Shown one piece after another: positions 14,359 to 23,372 of a DNA stretch of 38,594 nucleotides. Both the position numbers and the translations under genes were made by a program. Under the pieces are notes generated by a model. That model saw only the letters and a list, made by a program, of their open reading frames with translations. It was not told the DNA's origin and made no database searches. Source of the DNA: Acidobacteriota bacterium. GTDB lineage: Bacteria > Actinomycetota > Acidimicrobiia > Acidimicrobiales > CADCSY01. Within the stretch, counting starts at the first letter, position 1; every line of letters starts with the position of its first letter. The DNA lies in the NCBI GenBank assembly GCA_019510095.1, contig JAEKLB010000059.1, positions 1-38,594 of the forward strand. Reading direction: 5' to 3'.

Positions 14359-16482
14359 CTACGACTTGAACAGGAACTCGGCGCCGGCGTCGGCCTCCTC
14401 GTCGCCCTCGGGCAACAGCAAGTCGAGCTCGTCGACCAGGTGCTCGGGAATGCCGGCGTCGTAGAGCTCGAACGCGATCTCCCGTGCCCGGGCCACCCAC
14501 TCGCGGTCACGGCGCAAGGACGCCAGCCGGAGGTCGTTGCGACCCTTCTGGTGGACACCCATGATCGTGCCCTCCCCTCGGAGGTCGAGATCGACCTCGG
14601 CCAGCTCGAACCCGTCAGTCGAGCGCTCGAGAGCACCGAGCCGCTCCTCCGACTCCGGCGTCGCGCCGGCACCCACGAGGTAGCACCACGACACGGCGGC
14701 ACCACGGCCGACGCGGCCGCGGAGCTGGTGCAGCTGGGCGATGCCGAAGCGATCGGCATCGAGGATCACCATGACCGACGCGTTCGGCACGTCGACGCCC
14801 ACCTCGATGACGGTGGTGGCGACGAGTACGTCGATGTCGCCGTTGCGGAACGCCTCCATCACCACCTCCTTCTCCTTGGCCGGCACCCGGCCATGCAGCA
14901 GCCCGAGGCGCAATCCGGCCAGCTCGCCTTCGCGCAGGGAGTCGTAGGTCTCCTGAGCCGAGCGGACCTCGAGCTTCTCCGACTCGTCGATGAGCGGCGC
15001 CACGACATACGCCTGGTGACCGGCCTCGACCTCGGCCCGCACCCGTGACCACGCCTCGACTTCCTCGAGCGGTCCTCGAGCCCAGATGGTGGTGACCGGC
15101 GTGCGGCCCGGCGGCAGCTCGTCGAGGACGCTGACGTCGAGGTCGCCGTACACCGTCATCGCCGCGGTGCGGGGGATCGGCGTTGCCGTCATCACCAGCA
15201 CGTCGGGGACGGTCTCGCCCTCACCCTTGCCGCGCAGCGCGGCCCGTTGCTCGACGCCGAACCGATGCTGCTCGTCGATCACGGCGACACCGAGCGAGCG
15301 GAACGCCACCTTCTCCTGGATCAGGGCGTGGGTGCCGATGAGGATGTCGACATCGCCGTCGGCGAGCGACTGCATCAGCCGGGTCCGCTCCGCCGCGGTC
15401 GTTCGGTTGGTGAGAAGTTCGACGCCCACCGGGCGGTCGCCGAACAGGTTGTTGTCGTCGGCCAGCGTCAGTCCTTCGAGCAGCGCCCGCACGCCGAGGT
15501 AGTGCTGCTCGGCGAGCACCTCGGTCGGCGCCATCAGCGCTCCCTGATGTCCACCCTGGACGGCGAGGAGCAACGCACTCACGGCGACGAGCGTCTTGCC
15601 CGAGCCGACGTCGCCCTGGAGGAGCCGGTGCATCGGCACCGGCTTGGCCATGTCGTCGCCGATCTCGCGGATCGCGTCGCGCTGGGCCCGGGTGAGCGGG
15701 AACGGGAGGCGCCGGTGGAACCGGCCGACGAGATCGCCGTCGAGGACATGGGCAATGCCCTTCGACGTGCGTTCGAGCTCTTTCTTGCGCCGCACCAGGA
15801 CGAGTTGGATGCGCAAGAGCTCGTCGAACACCAACCGCTTCCGGGCGGCGTTGACCTCTTGCATCGTCTCCGGCAGGTGGAAGCTCCGCATCGCCGTGTC
15901 GCGGTCGACGAGCGCGAAGCGATCGAGCACCCAGCCCGGCACCGGATCGTCGAGGTGGTCGATGCGGCGCAGGGCCTCGTCGATCCAACGCCCGAAGTCC
16001 CACGTGGTCAGGTGCTGCTTCTCCGACTGCGGGTAGATCGGCACGATCCGGGCCGTGCGGTCGCCGACCGGGTCGACGACCGGGTGCTTCATCGTCCGGC
16101 GGCCGCCGGACATCTCGATCCTGCCGAAGACGGCGACCTCGGTGCCCTCCGCCAGCAAGCTGCGGTAGTAGTGCACGGCGTTGAAGAACACGAGCTTGAG
16201 GTAGCCGCTGCCGTCGAAGAGGTCGGCCTCGAGGAAGAACTTGCCGGCGCGCGACCGCCGGCTGTTGACCCGGCGGACGCGGGCCAGCACCGTGACCTCC
16301 TCGTTCACCGCCGCCGCGCCGATGGCCGCCTGGTTGGTGCGGTCGAGGTGCCGGCGCGGGTAGTGGAGCAGCAGGTCGAGCACGGACGAGATTCCCAGCT
16401 CGGTGAGCCCCTCCAGCTTCTTGGGCGTGACCTTGAGCCGACTCACCGGCAACGTCGCGAGATCACCCAGGCCCTTCGACAT
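14359..16482 (-). CDS. recG: ATP-dependent DNA helicase RecG
   Basis: A branch-migration helicase that remodels stalled replication forks and recombination intermediates. The N-terminal wedge/OB domain (VTVLARVRRVNSRRSRAGKFFLEADLFDGSGYLKLVFFN, residues about 60-100) is followed by helicase motifs: GDVGSGKT (Walker A), MAPTEVLAEQH, DEQHRFG (Walker B), TATPIPRTAAM, VATTVIEVGVDVPNASVM and QLRGRVGRG. The C-terminal DLRGEGTIMGVHQKG and LASLRRDREWVARAREIA regions complete the family. At 707 residues it is full length. ATG 16482 lies 7 nt after a TACGGT hexamer and has no Shine-Dalgarno, so a leaderless message is likely. It is divergent from the HAD phosphatase gene with 23 bp between starts. Confidence 0.97.
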   Translation of the reverse strand: MSKGLGDLATLPVSRLKVTPKKLEGLTELGISSVLDLLLHYPRRHLDRTNQAAIGAAAVNEEVTVLARVRRVNSRRSRAGKFFLEADLFDGSGYLKLVFFNAVHYYRSLLAEGTEVAVFGRIEMSGGRRTMKHPVVDPVGDRTARIVPIYPQSEKQHLTTWDFGRWIDEALRRIDHLDDPVPGWVLDRFALVDRDTAMRSFHLPETMQEVNAARKRLVFDELLRIQLVLVRRKKELERTSKGIAHVLDGDLVGRFHRRLPFPLTRAQRDAIREIGDDMAKPVPMHRLLQGDVGSGKTLVAVSALLLAVQGGHQGALMAPTEVLAEQHYLGVRALLEGLTLADDNNLFGDRPVGVELLTNRTTAAERTRLMQSLADGDVDILIGTHALIQEKVAFRSLGVAVIDEQHRFGVEQRAALRGKGEGETVPDVLVMTATPIPRTAAMTVYGDLDVSVLDELPPGRTPVTTIWARGPLEEVEAWSRVRAEVEAGHQAYVVAPLIDESEKLEVRSAQETYDSLREGELAGLRLGLLHGRVPAKEKEVVMEAFRNGDIDVLVATTVIEVGVDVPNASVMVILDADRFGIAQLHQLRGRVGRGAAVSWCYLVGAGATPESEERLGALERSTDGFELAEVDLDLRGEGTIMGVHQKGRNDLRLASLRRDREWVARAREIAFELYDAGIPEHLVDELDLLLPEGDEEADAGAEFLFKS

Positions 16483-16489
16483 CGACCCA

Positions 16490-16499
16490 ACCGTAGAGT
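16490..16499. promoter_or_regulatory. Symmetric divergent promoter core (recG / HAD gene)
   Basis: ACCGTAGAGT fits ANNNTANNNT. The minus strand reads TACGGT, ending 7 nt before recG ATG 16482. The plus strand reads TAGAGT, ending 6 nt before GTG 16506. Both genes would be transcribed leaderlessly from overlapping -10 elements that share the central TA. Confidence 0.6.
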
Positions 16500-16505
16500 C
16501 GACCT

Positions 16506-17315
16506 GTGACCGTCCGGATGATCGCCAGCGATCTCGACGGCACCCTGCTTCGATCCGACTCGACGATCTCGGCCCGCAGCGCCGCCGCGGTGGCCGCCGC
16601 CGAACGGGCCGGGGTCCCGTTCGTGTTCGTCACCGGCCGCCCCCCACGGTGGATGGACGTGATCGCCAAGGTCACCGGCCACCACGGCGTGGCGATCTGC
16701 GCCAACGGCGCCATCGTCTACGACCTCCACACCAACAGCGTCGTGCAGGAGCACACGATCGACTCGGCCACCACCCTGCGACTGGTGCAGGAGCTCCGCC
16801 AAGCCATGCCCGAGGTCGTCTTCGCCTGTGAGCGAGGGCTGCAGTTCTCCCACGAGCCGGCGTTCGTGCCCCGGGTCGAGATCCCCAACACCAGCGTCGG
16901 CGCCATGGAGGAGCTGCTGGCCGCCCCGGTCGTGAAGCTCCTCGTGCGCCACTCCGAGATGACGGCGCCAGAGCTGTTCGACGCGGCCAAGGACGTCTTC
17001 ACCGCCTTCGCCGGCTTGGCCACGGTCACCTACGGGACCTCGACCCTCGCTGGCGGGTTGCTCGAGGTCTCCGGGCCAGGCATCACCAAGGCCTTCAGCC
17101 TGGAACGACTGGCGGACAGCCACGGCATCGATCGTGAGGAGGTGGTGGCCTTCGGCGACATGCCCAACGACCTGCCGATGCTGGCCTGGGCCGGCACCGG
17201 GGTCGCCGTGGCCAATGCCCACCCGGAGGTGCTCGCCATGGCCGACGAGGTGACCGCCTCCAACGACGACGACGGTGTGGCTCTCGTCGTGGAACGGTTG
17301 CTGGCGCGGGCGTAG
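16506..17315 (+). CDS. HAD-superfamily (Cof-type) phosphatase
   Basis: A 269-residue haloacid dehalogenase-like hydrolase of the Cof/YidA group, which dephosphorylates sugar phosphates or related small metabolites. Motif I DLDGTLL has the Asp nucleophile Asp9 and Asp11. Motif II is FVTGRPPRW. The C2-type cap spans roughly residues 85-190. The lysine motif is in GITKAFSL, and motif IV is VVAFGDMPNDLPMLAWAG. GTG 16506 sits 6 nt after the TAGAGT hexamer, without a Shine-Dalgarno. It is followed 50 bp downstream by the UspA-like gene. The substrate cannot be predicted. Confidence 0.9.
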   Translation: MTVRMIASDLDGTLLRSDSTISARSAAAVAAAERAGVPFVFVTGRPPRWMDVIAKVTGHHGVAICANGAIVYDLHTNSVVQEHTIDSATTLRLVQELRQAMPEVVFACERGLQFSHEPAFVPRVEIPNTSVGAMEELLAAPVVKLLVRHSEMTAPELFDAAKDVFTAFAGLATVTYGTSTLAGGLLEVSGPGITKAFSLERLADSHGIDREEVVAFGDMPNDLPMLAWAGTGVAVANAHPEVLAMADEVTASNDDDGVALVVERLLARA

Positions 17316-17365
17316 CGTTGAGGTCCACGGGCGCCACCGCACGCCCAGACAGCGGGGAGGTGCGT

Positions 17366-17779
17366 ATGAAGCGCATCCTGGTCGTGGCCAACCGCACGCT
17401 CGCCGAGCCCCATCTGCTCGCCGAGCTCCACCGCCGCAAGGACGAGGGCGAGGTCGCCTTCCACATCCTGGTGCCTGCCTCGCACCCGAGCGGCTTCTGG
17501 ACCGACGAGATCGCGCGGACCGAGGCCAAGGAACGGCTCGACACGATCATCGAGTCGCTGCGAGGGAGCGACATCGAGGCCGATGGCGAGATCGGCGATG
17601 CCAACCCGGTCTACGGCGTCGGTGACGTCCTCCGCCGGGAGGGCTTCGACGAGATCATCGTCTCGACCCTGCCGGTCGGGCTGAGTCACTGGTTGGCCAA
17701 CAACGTGGTCAAGCGGATGCGGCACTACGGCATCCCCGTCGCCCACGTGGTCGCCGAGCCCGCCCTCGCCCGCCAATGA
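17366..17779 (+). CDS. UspA-like small alpha/beta protein
   Basis: A 137-residue protein with the look of a universal-stress-protein domain: KRILVVANRTLAEPHLLAEL at the N-terminus (strand then helix), FHILVPASHP after strand 2, then RREGFDEIIVSTLPVGLSHWL and a final AHVVAE strand. Start ATG 17366 has a GGGGAGG ribosome-binding site about 5-6 nt upstream; the track start (TTG 17318) is too far. Members in actinobacteria are uncharacterised, and the canonical ATP-binding GxxGxxxxS signature of UspA is not evident here, so it is probably a non-ATP-binding or divergent member. It follows the HAD gene and ends at inverted-repeat element 4. Confidence 0.8.
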   Translation: MKRILVVANRTLAEPHLLAELHRRKDEGEVAFHILVPASHPSGFWTDEIARTEAKERLDTIIESLRGSDIEADGEIGDANPVYGVGDVLRREGFDEIIVSTLPVGLSHWLANNVVKRMRHYGIPVAHVVAEPALARQ

Positions 17780-17784
17780 CCTTC

Positions 17785-17837
17785 CCGTTCTGTGTCGCCC
17801 GCGGGCCCGCTACGGGCCCGCGGGCGACACAGAACGG
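17785..17837. terminator. Perfect 25-bp inverted repeat (element 4)
   Basis: Arms 17785-17809 and 17813-17837 are exact complements over 25 bp with a 3-nt loop. The outer arm begins CCGTTCTGTGTCG, the same as element 3, while the inner arm is GC-only. It lies between convergent stop codons (17779 and 17840), so it is probably a bidirectional terminator. Confidence 0.9.
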
Positions 17838-17839
17838 AA

Positions 17840-19310
17840 CTATTCGATGCCGATGAGGTAGGGGTAGAGCGGTTGGCCGCCGTGGTGGACCTCGACCGCC
17901 AGGTCCGGGTGGTTTTCGTGCAGCCACTCGGTGACGTGCCGGGTGTCGCCCACTGAGGCGCCCTCGCCCTCGACCAGGGTCACCAGCTCGTGGTCAGGAT
18001 CGACCAGCTCGCCGAGCAGGCGGGTGACCGCGTCAGAGAGCGACTGGTCGACCACCTTGATCCCGTCGCGGGCGATGCCGAGCCAGTCGCCGGTCGTGAT
18101 GGCGACGCCATCGGCGGTCGAGTCACGGACGGCCCGGGTCACCTCACCGGCGACCACCGCCTCGGCCGCCTTCTGCATGTCGAGCGCGTTCGGATCGGCG
18201 CGGGCGTCGGGGTCGTAGGCGACGAGGGCAGCGAAGCCCTCGGCGATGCCACGGGTGGACACGACCCTGACCGTCTTGGTCGTCAAGGCGTCGACCTGCA
18301 GGGCGACCGGGACGATGTTCTTGTTGTTGGGCAGCACGATCACGTCGGCGGCCGTCGTCACCGCCTTCGGCCTCCCTGACCCAGCGCTCCTCCTCGACCT
18401 GCTCGATGAGATCGGTGACCCGGATGTTGCGGGGCCGGCCGGCGTCGAGCGCCGCTTCCACGGCAGCGCCGATGTCGTCGGTGTGGATGTGGCAGTTCCA
18501 CAGGCCGTCGCCGCCGACGACCACGATCGAGTCGCCGATGCCAGCCCACACCTCCTTGAACACGGGCACCGTCGAGTCGTCGGCCTCCAGCAGGTACATG
18601 ACCTCGTAGCGGAGGTCGGACGCCTCATGACCGCCGCCGCCGTGGGCGACGATCGGGATCGTCGGCTCCTGCACCGCCGGCGGCTCGGGCAGGGGCCGGC
18701 CGGCCACCACGTGCAGGGCGGCGTCGAGCAGCAGCAGGAAGCCCGCCCCCCCGGCGTCGACCACCCCGGCTTCCTTCAGGACAGGAAGCAGCTCGGGAGT
18801 CCGGGCCAGCGCATCGGCCCCGGCGACACGAGCGGCGTCGAACACCCCCGCCAGGTCGGCCCCGCCGCCCGCCGCGAGGTCCGCCGCGGCGGAGGCCTCC
18901 CGGAGCACGGTGAGGATCGTCCCCTCGACCGGGCGGTTCACCGCTTCGTAGGCGCTGGCCGAAGCGGCCACCAGCGCCTCGGCCACCACCAGCGGGCCAG
19001 CCTCGGGGCCACCGGCACAACGGCCGGTCATGGCCCGGAGCACTTGGGAGAGGATCACGCCCGAGTTGCCCCGACCACCCATCAGGGCGCCGTGCCCGAT
19101 GGCCGTGCAGGCCGCCGCCATGTCGCCGGCGGGCACGTCGGCCAGGGCGCTGACCACCGATTCCATGGTCAAGGCCATGTTGGTGCCGGTGTCGCCGTCG
19201 GGCACCGGGTAGACGTTCAGCCGGTTGATCGGCTCCTGGTGCGACCGCAACAGATCGCGGAAGCTGACCATGACGGATCGCAGGTCGTCCGCCGTCAGAC
19301 CCCCGGCCAC
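17840..19310 (-). pseudogene. DAK/DegV (FakA-type) protein, frameshifted and internally deleted
   Basis: Intact homologues (YloV/FakA; Rv2974c-like in actinobacteria) have an N-terminal DhaL/DAK ATP-binding domain, a middle domain and a C-terminal DegV-like domain, and phosphorylate fatty acids in firmicutes. Two frames are needed here. The first (start GTG 19310) gives RLNVYPVPDGDTGTNMALTMESV and HGALMGGRGNSGVILSQVLR through EQVEEERWVREAEG. The second gives ADVIVLPNNKNIVPVALQVDALTTKTV to GQPLYPYLIGIE. Between them, near 18350-18385, the frame shifts, and roughly 45 residues normally present (the segment with the GGQSMNPST motif) are missing. A single base error could not explain this; either a real deletion or a misassembly can. 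TACGCT lies 8 nt before GTG 19310. Confidence 0.8.
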
Positions 19311-19318
19311 GGGGATCG

Positions 19319-19328
19319 AGCGTACTCT
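19319..19328. promoter_or_regulatory. Symmetric divergent promoter core (DAK gene / rpmB)
   Basis: AGCGTACTCT fits ANNNTANNNT. The minus strand TACGCT ends 8 nt before GTG 19310. The plus strand TACTCT would start an rpmB transcript with a leader of about 80 nt. Confidence 0.5.
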
Positions 19329-19413
19329 GGCAATTGGCGCCGCTAGGGCAGTCGCGGCCATCGACTGCTATCGTTTCCAGGTCCCTATTGGCAGTGTGTG
19401 GGAGTCTCGCGTC

Positions 19414-19626
19414 ATGGCAGCGGTCTGCGAGGTGTGCGGCAAGCACCCCTCATTCGGAATGAGCGTCAGCCACTCTCACCGTCGCACCAAGCGTCGGTGG
19501 AACCCCAACATCCAGCGCGTGCGAGCGCTGGTGAACGGCGCGCCCCGTCGCCTGCACGTGTGCACGTCGTGCATCAAGGCCGGCAAGGTCACCAAGGTGT
19601 CGCAGCAGCCTCGCCCCACCGCCTGA
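19414..19626 (+). CDS. rpmB: Large ribosomal subunit protein bL28
   Basis: A structural 50S protein, 70 residues. The start ATG 19414 has GGGAG about 9 nt upstream; the track's longer 133-residue form includes untranslated leader. The L28 signature MAAVCEVCGKHPSFGMSVSHSHRRTKRRW is clear, and the second Cys pair (CTSC, near residue 51) with CEVC gives the zinc-bound (C+) form. NIQRVRALVNGAPRRLHV is also typical. The gene lies beside the DAK/DegV gene, as in most actinobacteria, but divergent from it. It ends 7 bp before the convergent thiD stop. Confidence 0.96.
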   Translation: MAAVCEVCGKHPSFGMSVSHSHRRTKRRWNPNIQRVRALVNGAPRRLHVCTSCIKAGKVTKVSQQPRPTA

Positions 19627-19633
19627 CCCGCCC

Positions 19634-20425
19634 TCAGGCGCCCTCGCGGCCCCACCCGGGGTTCACCGGCCCGATGCCGCGGCCCATCGGGACGCCAGCG
19701 GCGATCGCCCGCTCGACGAAGCGCTTGGCAGCCACGCAGGCGTCAGCCGGATCCATGCCCCGCGCCAGCTCGGCGGTGATGGCCGCCGACAGGACGCAGC
19801 CGGTGCCGTGGGTGTGGCGGCCGGCGATGCGAGCCCCTTCGAGCCACGTGCCCTCCCCGTTGGCGTAGACGAGATCGGGCGATTGGTCGCCACCCAGGTG
19901 CCCTCCCTTCACCAGCACGGTGCCCGCCCCCGTTCGTGCCAGGAGGCGGGCAGCCTCGGCCATGGTCTCCCGGTCGGTGATCTCGATCCCGCTGAGCGCA
20001 GCCGCCTCGGGGATGTTGGGCGTCACCACCGCGGCGAGCGGAAGCAGCTCGTCACGGAGGGCAACCATCGCGTCGTCGGCCAGCAGGGTGTCACCGTGCT
20101 TCGACACGAGCACCGGGTCGACGACCAGGCGCCGGATCCCCGCCTCGGCCACCACCGCCGCAACCGCTCGGACGAGCCCGGCCGACACCAGCATCCCGGT
20201 CTTGGCCGCGTCGACACCGATGTCGGAGGCGACCGCCAACACCTGCTGGCGGACCAGGGCCGCCGGCAAGGTCTCGATCGCCTGGACGCCCACCGTGTTC
20301 TGGGCGGTGACGGCCACCACGGCGCAGGTCCCCCACACCCCGTGGGCCTCGAACGTCTTGAGATCGGCGGCGACGCCGGCCCCGCCTCCCGAGTCGGTCC
20401 CCGCGATCGTCATGGCCACCGGCAT
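19634..20425 (-). CDS. thiD: Hydroxymethylpyrimidine/phosphomethylpyrimidine kinase
   Basis: Phosphorylates HMP and HMP-phosphate in thiamine biosynthesis. The ribokinase-fold signatures are intact: MTIAGTDSGGGAGVAADLKTFEAHG at the N-terminus, ALAxxNTVGVQ-type loop (VTAQNTVGVQAIE), VVDPVLVSKHGDTLL, VTPNIPEAAAL, GAGTVLVKGGHL, and the catalytic GTGCVLSAAITAELARG. It has 263 residues, the normal length. The first ATG is at 20425, with another in-frame ATG four codons on (MTIAGT) that could be the real start. It lies 17 bp downstream of thiL on the same strand, suggesting a thiL-thiD operon. I see no TPP riboswitch upstream of either. Confidence 0.95.
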   Translation of the reverse strand: MPVAMTIAGTDSGGGAGVAADLKTFEAHGVWGTCAVVAVTAQNTVGVQAIETLPAALVRQQVLAVASDIGVDAAKTGMLVSAGLVRAVAAVVAEAGIRRLVVDPVLVSKHGDTLLADDAMVALRDELLPLAAVVTPNIPEAAALSGIEITDRETMAEAARLLARTGAGTVLVKGGHLGGDQSPDLVYANGEGTWLEGARIAGRHTHGTGCVLSAAITAELARGMDPADACVAAKRFVERAIAAGVPMGRGIGPVNPGWGREGA

Positions 20426-20442
20426 GCCCGGCAGTCTGCCCC

Positions 20443-21249
20443 TCAGAAGTAGTGGACCCAGCCCCCCTCGGGGAGGTCCTCGCCGTTCAGGAGGAGGAGG
20501 TCCGGTTCGGCTGTGCAGGTGCCGATCTCGAACGGCGGTTCCAGGCCGGCCGCCTCGAAGCCGGCGTACACCGCTGCCGGATCAGGGGCGGTGAAGGCCA
20601 GCTCGTAGCTGTCACCGTCGTCCCACTCACCGGACTCGGCGACGGGAATGGCATCGAGCTCCATGCCGACGCCCGATGCGCTGGCCAGACGCCGGAGATC
20701 GAGCGGCAGGCCGTCGGACACATCGATCATGGCGGTGGCACCCGCCCGCCGGGCGGCTTCGCCCTCAGCGAGCCGGGCCCGGATCCTCGTCGGGTGCTCC
20801 CCGAGTGGGCCGGTCACGAACACCAGGTCGGCGGGTCGGGCGCCGGAGCGCAGCACCGGGTCACCGTCATCGACCGCCCCGGTGACCGCCACCGTCACCA
20901 CCAACGCCGGTCCGGACGAGATGTCGCCGCCGGCGATCACGAGGCCGTGGGCGGCCGCTGCCTCGGCGACGCCGTCGAGCACCTGTTCGGGATCCCACTC
21001 GCATGCCCGGGGCACGAGGAGCGACACCAGCCCGTGACGCGGTCGTCCTCCCATTGCCGCCAGATCACTGACGTTTCGCGCAACCGCATTCCATCCGATG
21101 TCACGGGCAGCCGCACGAGTGTCGAAGTGGACGCCCTCGACGACGGGGTCGATCGCCAACAAAAGGCCGTCGACGACGGCACAATCATCCCCGATCAGAG
21201 GCCCAAAACGGGCTGCGAGGCGCCCGACAATGCGCAATTCGTCGGTCAC
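20443..21249 (-). CDS. thiL: Thiamine-monophosphate kinase, shortened
   Basis: Converts TMP to the active cofactor TPP. AIR-synthase-like signatures are present: PLIGDDCAVVDG, AIDPVVEGVHFDTRAAARDIGWNAVARNVSDLAAMGG, VIAGGDISSG, RSGARPADLVFVTGPLG and MIDVSDGLPLDLRRLA. At 268 residues it is shorter than the usual ~310-330. The segment after TGPLG that normally has an AGLxLL helix and an RPxPR motif is reduced to EHPTRIRARLAEGEAARRAGA, and the GGEDYEL motif near the C-terminus reads GDSYELAF. Activity is therefore uncertain, although its position beside thiD supports the role. The start GTG 21249 lies about 30 nt downstream of a TACGCT hexamer. Confidence 0.85.
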   Translation of the reverse strand: MTDELRIVGRLAARFGPLIGDDCAVVDGLLLAIDPVVEGVHFDTRAAARDIGWNAVARNVSDLAAMGGRPRHGLVSLLVPRACEWDPEQVLDGVAEAAAAHGLVIAGGDISSGPALVVTVAVTGAVDDGDPVLRSGARPADLVFVTGPLGEHPTRIRARLAEGEAARRAGATAMIDVSDGLPLDLRRLASASGVGMELDAIPVAESGEWDDGDSYELAFTAPDPAAVYAGFEAAGLEPPFEIGTCTAEPDLLLLNGEDLPEGGWVHYF

Positions 21250-21302
21250 GAAGGGGCACCGTTAGGCTCGATGGCTCGCAGCGTACGAGTGTTGGAGTGC
21301 GG

Positions 21303-21527
21303 ATGCAGGGTGTCGTGAAGTCGTACGACCCAGGAACGGGTCAGGGCGTGTTGGTGCGTGATACCGACCTGTCCGAGCACGACTTGGCCACCGGCGCCCT
21401 CGACGGCTCGGTCTTCCGGATGCTCCGGCAGGGCCAACGAGTCATCTTCGAGCTCGACGACAGCGGTCTGGCAACTCGACTTCGCCTCGGGTCAGAGATC
21501 GACATGGGTACGCCCGGGTTCGACTGA
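21303..21527 (+). CDS. Cold-shock-domain-like small protein
   Basis: A 74-residue protein: MQGVVKSYDPGTGQGVLVRDTD, then DLATGALDGSVFRMLRQGQRVIFELDDSGLATRLRLGS. The spacing of a GVVKSYDP strand, a glycine-rich turn, and RQGQRVIFELDD near the end matches the OB-fold of cold-shock proteins, but the RNP1 (KGFGFI) and RNP2 (VFVH) motifs are absent, so it may not bind nucleic acid in the usual way. ATG 21303 has GGAG 9 nt upstream; the in-frame GTG 21297, 7 nt after TACGAG, would suit a leaderless start. It lies 24 bp before pckG and is probably co-transcribed. Confidence 0.75.
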   Translation: MQGVVKSYDPGTGQGVLVRDTDLSEHDLATGALDGSVFRMLRQGQRVIFELDDSGLATRLRLGSEIDMGTPGFD

Positions 21528-21551
21528 CCCACCGCCTTCGGAGAAAGAACC

Positions 21552-23363
21552 TTGACGCTTCTCGAAACCGGTACTGATCGGACCACCAACCGCACGCTGC
21601 TGACATGGGTAGCGGAGATCGCCGAGCTGACCCAGCCCGACGCGATCGAGTGGTGCGACGGTTCCGAGGACGAGTACCAGCGCATGTGCGGGCTCCTGCT
21701 CGACAGCGGCACGTTCCAACGGCTGAACCCCGAGCTGCGGCCCAACTCCTTCCTCGCTCGGTCCGATCCTGCCGACGTCGCGCGCGTCGAGGACCGCACG
21801 TTCATCTGCAGCGACGATCCCGACGACGCCGGCACCACCAACAACTGGCGTGATCCGGCCGAGATGCGGGCCACCCTCGGCGCCCTCTTCGCCGGCTCGA
21901 TGAAGGGCCGCACCATGTACGTGGTGCCGTTCTCCATGGGCCCCCTCGGCTCCCCCATCGCCCACATCGGCATCGAGATCACCGACTCGCCCTACGTCGT
22001 GGTCAACATGCGGATCATGACCCGCATGGGCCAGCAGGTCCTCGACGTCCTCGGCGACGGCGACTTCGTGCCCTGCGTGCACTCGATCGGCGCCCCCCTG
22101 GCGGCCGGCCAGACCGACGTGCCGTGGCCGTGCAACGCCGACAACAAGTACATCGTCCACTACCCCGCCACCCGCGAGATCTGGTCGTTCGGCTCGGGCT
22201 ACGGCGGCAACGCCCTCCTCGGGAAGAAGTGCTTCGCCCTTCGCATCGCCTCGACCATGGCGCGCGACGAGGGCTGGATGGCCGAGCACATGCTCATCGT
22301 CAAGGTCACCTCGCCCGAAGGCGAGGCGAAGTACGTCGCCGGGGCCTTCCCCTCGGCCTGCGGCAAGACCAACATGGCCATGCTGATCCCGACCATCCCG
22401 GGGTGGAAGGTCGAGACGATCGGCGACGACATCTGCTGGATGAAGTTCGGCGACGACGGCCGGCTCTACGCCATCAACCCGGAGGCCGGCTTCTTCGGCG
22501 TCGCTCCCGGCACGTCCGAGAAGACGAACTACAACGCCATCCGCACCCTCGACGAGAACTCCATCTTCACCAACACCGCCGAGACGCCGGAGGGCGACGT
22601 GTGGTGGGAGGACATGACCGATGAGCCGCCGGCCCGGCTCGTCGACTGGAAGGGCCAGGTCTGGACGCCGGAGTCGGAGACGCCCGCCGCTCACCCGAAC
22701 GCCCGCTTCACCGCCCCCGCCGCCCAGTGCCCCTCAATCGCACCGGAGTGGGAGGACCCCAAGGGCGTGCCGATCTCGGCCATCCTCTTCGGTGGTCGCC
22801 GGGCGACCAACGTCCCGCTCGTGACCGAGTCGTTCGACTGGGGCCATGGCGTGTTCCTCGGCTCGATCATGAGCTCGGAGACCACGGCCGCCGCCGCCGG
22901 CGCGGTCGGCAACCTTCGCTTCGATCCCTTCGCCATGCTCCCGTTCTGTGGCTACAACATGGGCGACTACTTCGCCCACTGGCTCGAGATCGGTACCAAG
23001 AGCGACCCGTCGAAGCTGCCCAAGCTGTTCTGGGTCAACTGGTTCCGCAAGAGTGACGACGGGAAGTTCCTGTGGCCCGGCTTCGGCGACAACTCGCGGG
23101 TGCTCAAGTGGGTGCTCGAGCGGGTTGCGGGCACCGCCGGCTACGCCGACACCGCCATCGGCCGGGTGCCGACTGCGGAGAGCCTCGACACCACCGGGCT
23201 CGACCTCTCGGCCGAGGCCCTCGCCCAGCTGCTCTCGATCGACAACGAGCGGTGGCGCCAGGAGGTGCCCCAGATCGAGGAGCACTACGCCGCCATCGGC
23301 TCCCGCCTTCCGGGCGAGCTCCGTGACCAGCTGGCGGCCCTCGAGAAGCGCCTCTCCGCCTGA
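21552..23363 (+). CDS. pckG: Phosphoenolpyruvate carboxykinase (GTP)
   Basis: Interconverts oxaloacetate and PEP using GTP/GDP, the first committed step of gluconeogenesis in most actinobacteria. The 603 residues are full length. TTG 21552 has a GGAGA site 8 nt upstream. Family motifs: [43 protein letters not shown] (kinase-1a with the reactive Cys), [36 protein letters not shown] (kinase-2), [18 protein letters not shown], and [18 protein letters not shown]. It ends 9 bp from the convergent lipoyl-protein stop. The neighbouring 2-oxoacid dehydrogenase genes make a link to central carbon metabolism. Confidence 0.97.
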   Translation: MTLLETGTDRTTNRTLLTWVAEIAELTQPDAIEWCDGSEDEYQRMCGLLLDSGTFQRLNPELRPNSFLARSDPADVARVEDRTFICSDDPDDAGTTNNWRDPAEMRATLGALFAGSMKGRTMYVVPFSMGPLGSPIAHIGIEITDSPYVVVNMRIMTRMGQQVLDVLGDGDFVPCVHSIGAPLAAGQTDVPWPCNADNKYIVHYPATREIWSFGSGYGGNALLGKKCFALRIASTMARDEGWMAEHMLIVKVTSPEGEAKYVAGAFPSACGKTNMAMLIPTIPGWKVETIGDDICWMKFGDDGRLYAINPEAGFFGVAPGTSEKTNYNAIRTLDENSIFTNTAETPEGDVWWEDMTDEPPARLVDWKGQVWTPESETPAAHPNARFTAPAAQCPSIAPEWEDPKGVPISAILFGGRRATNVPLVTESFDWGHGVFLGSIMSSETTAAAAGAVGNLRFDPFAMLPFCGYNMGDYFAHWLEIGTKSDPSKLPKLFWVNWFRKSDDGKFLWPGFGDNSRVLKWVLERVAGTAGYADTAIGRVPTAESLDTTGLDLSAEALAQLLSIDNERWRQEVPQIEEHYAAIGSRLPGELRDQLAALEKRLSA

Positions 23364-23372
23364 TCCCCGACG

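Noticed and set aside
20426-21303. TPP riboswitch upstream of thiL or thiD
   Set aside because: I could not find the conserved CTGAGA and ACCTGATC-type elements in either upstream region.
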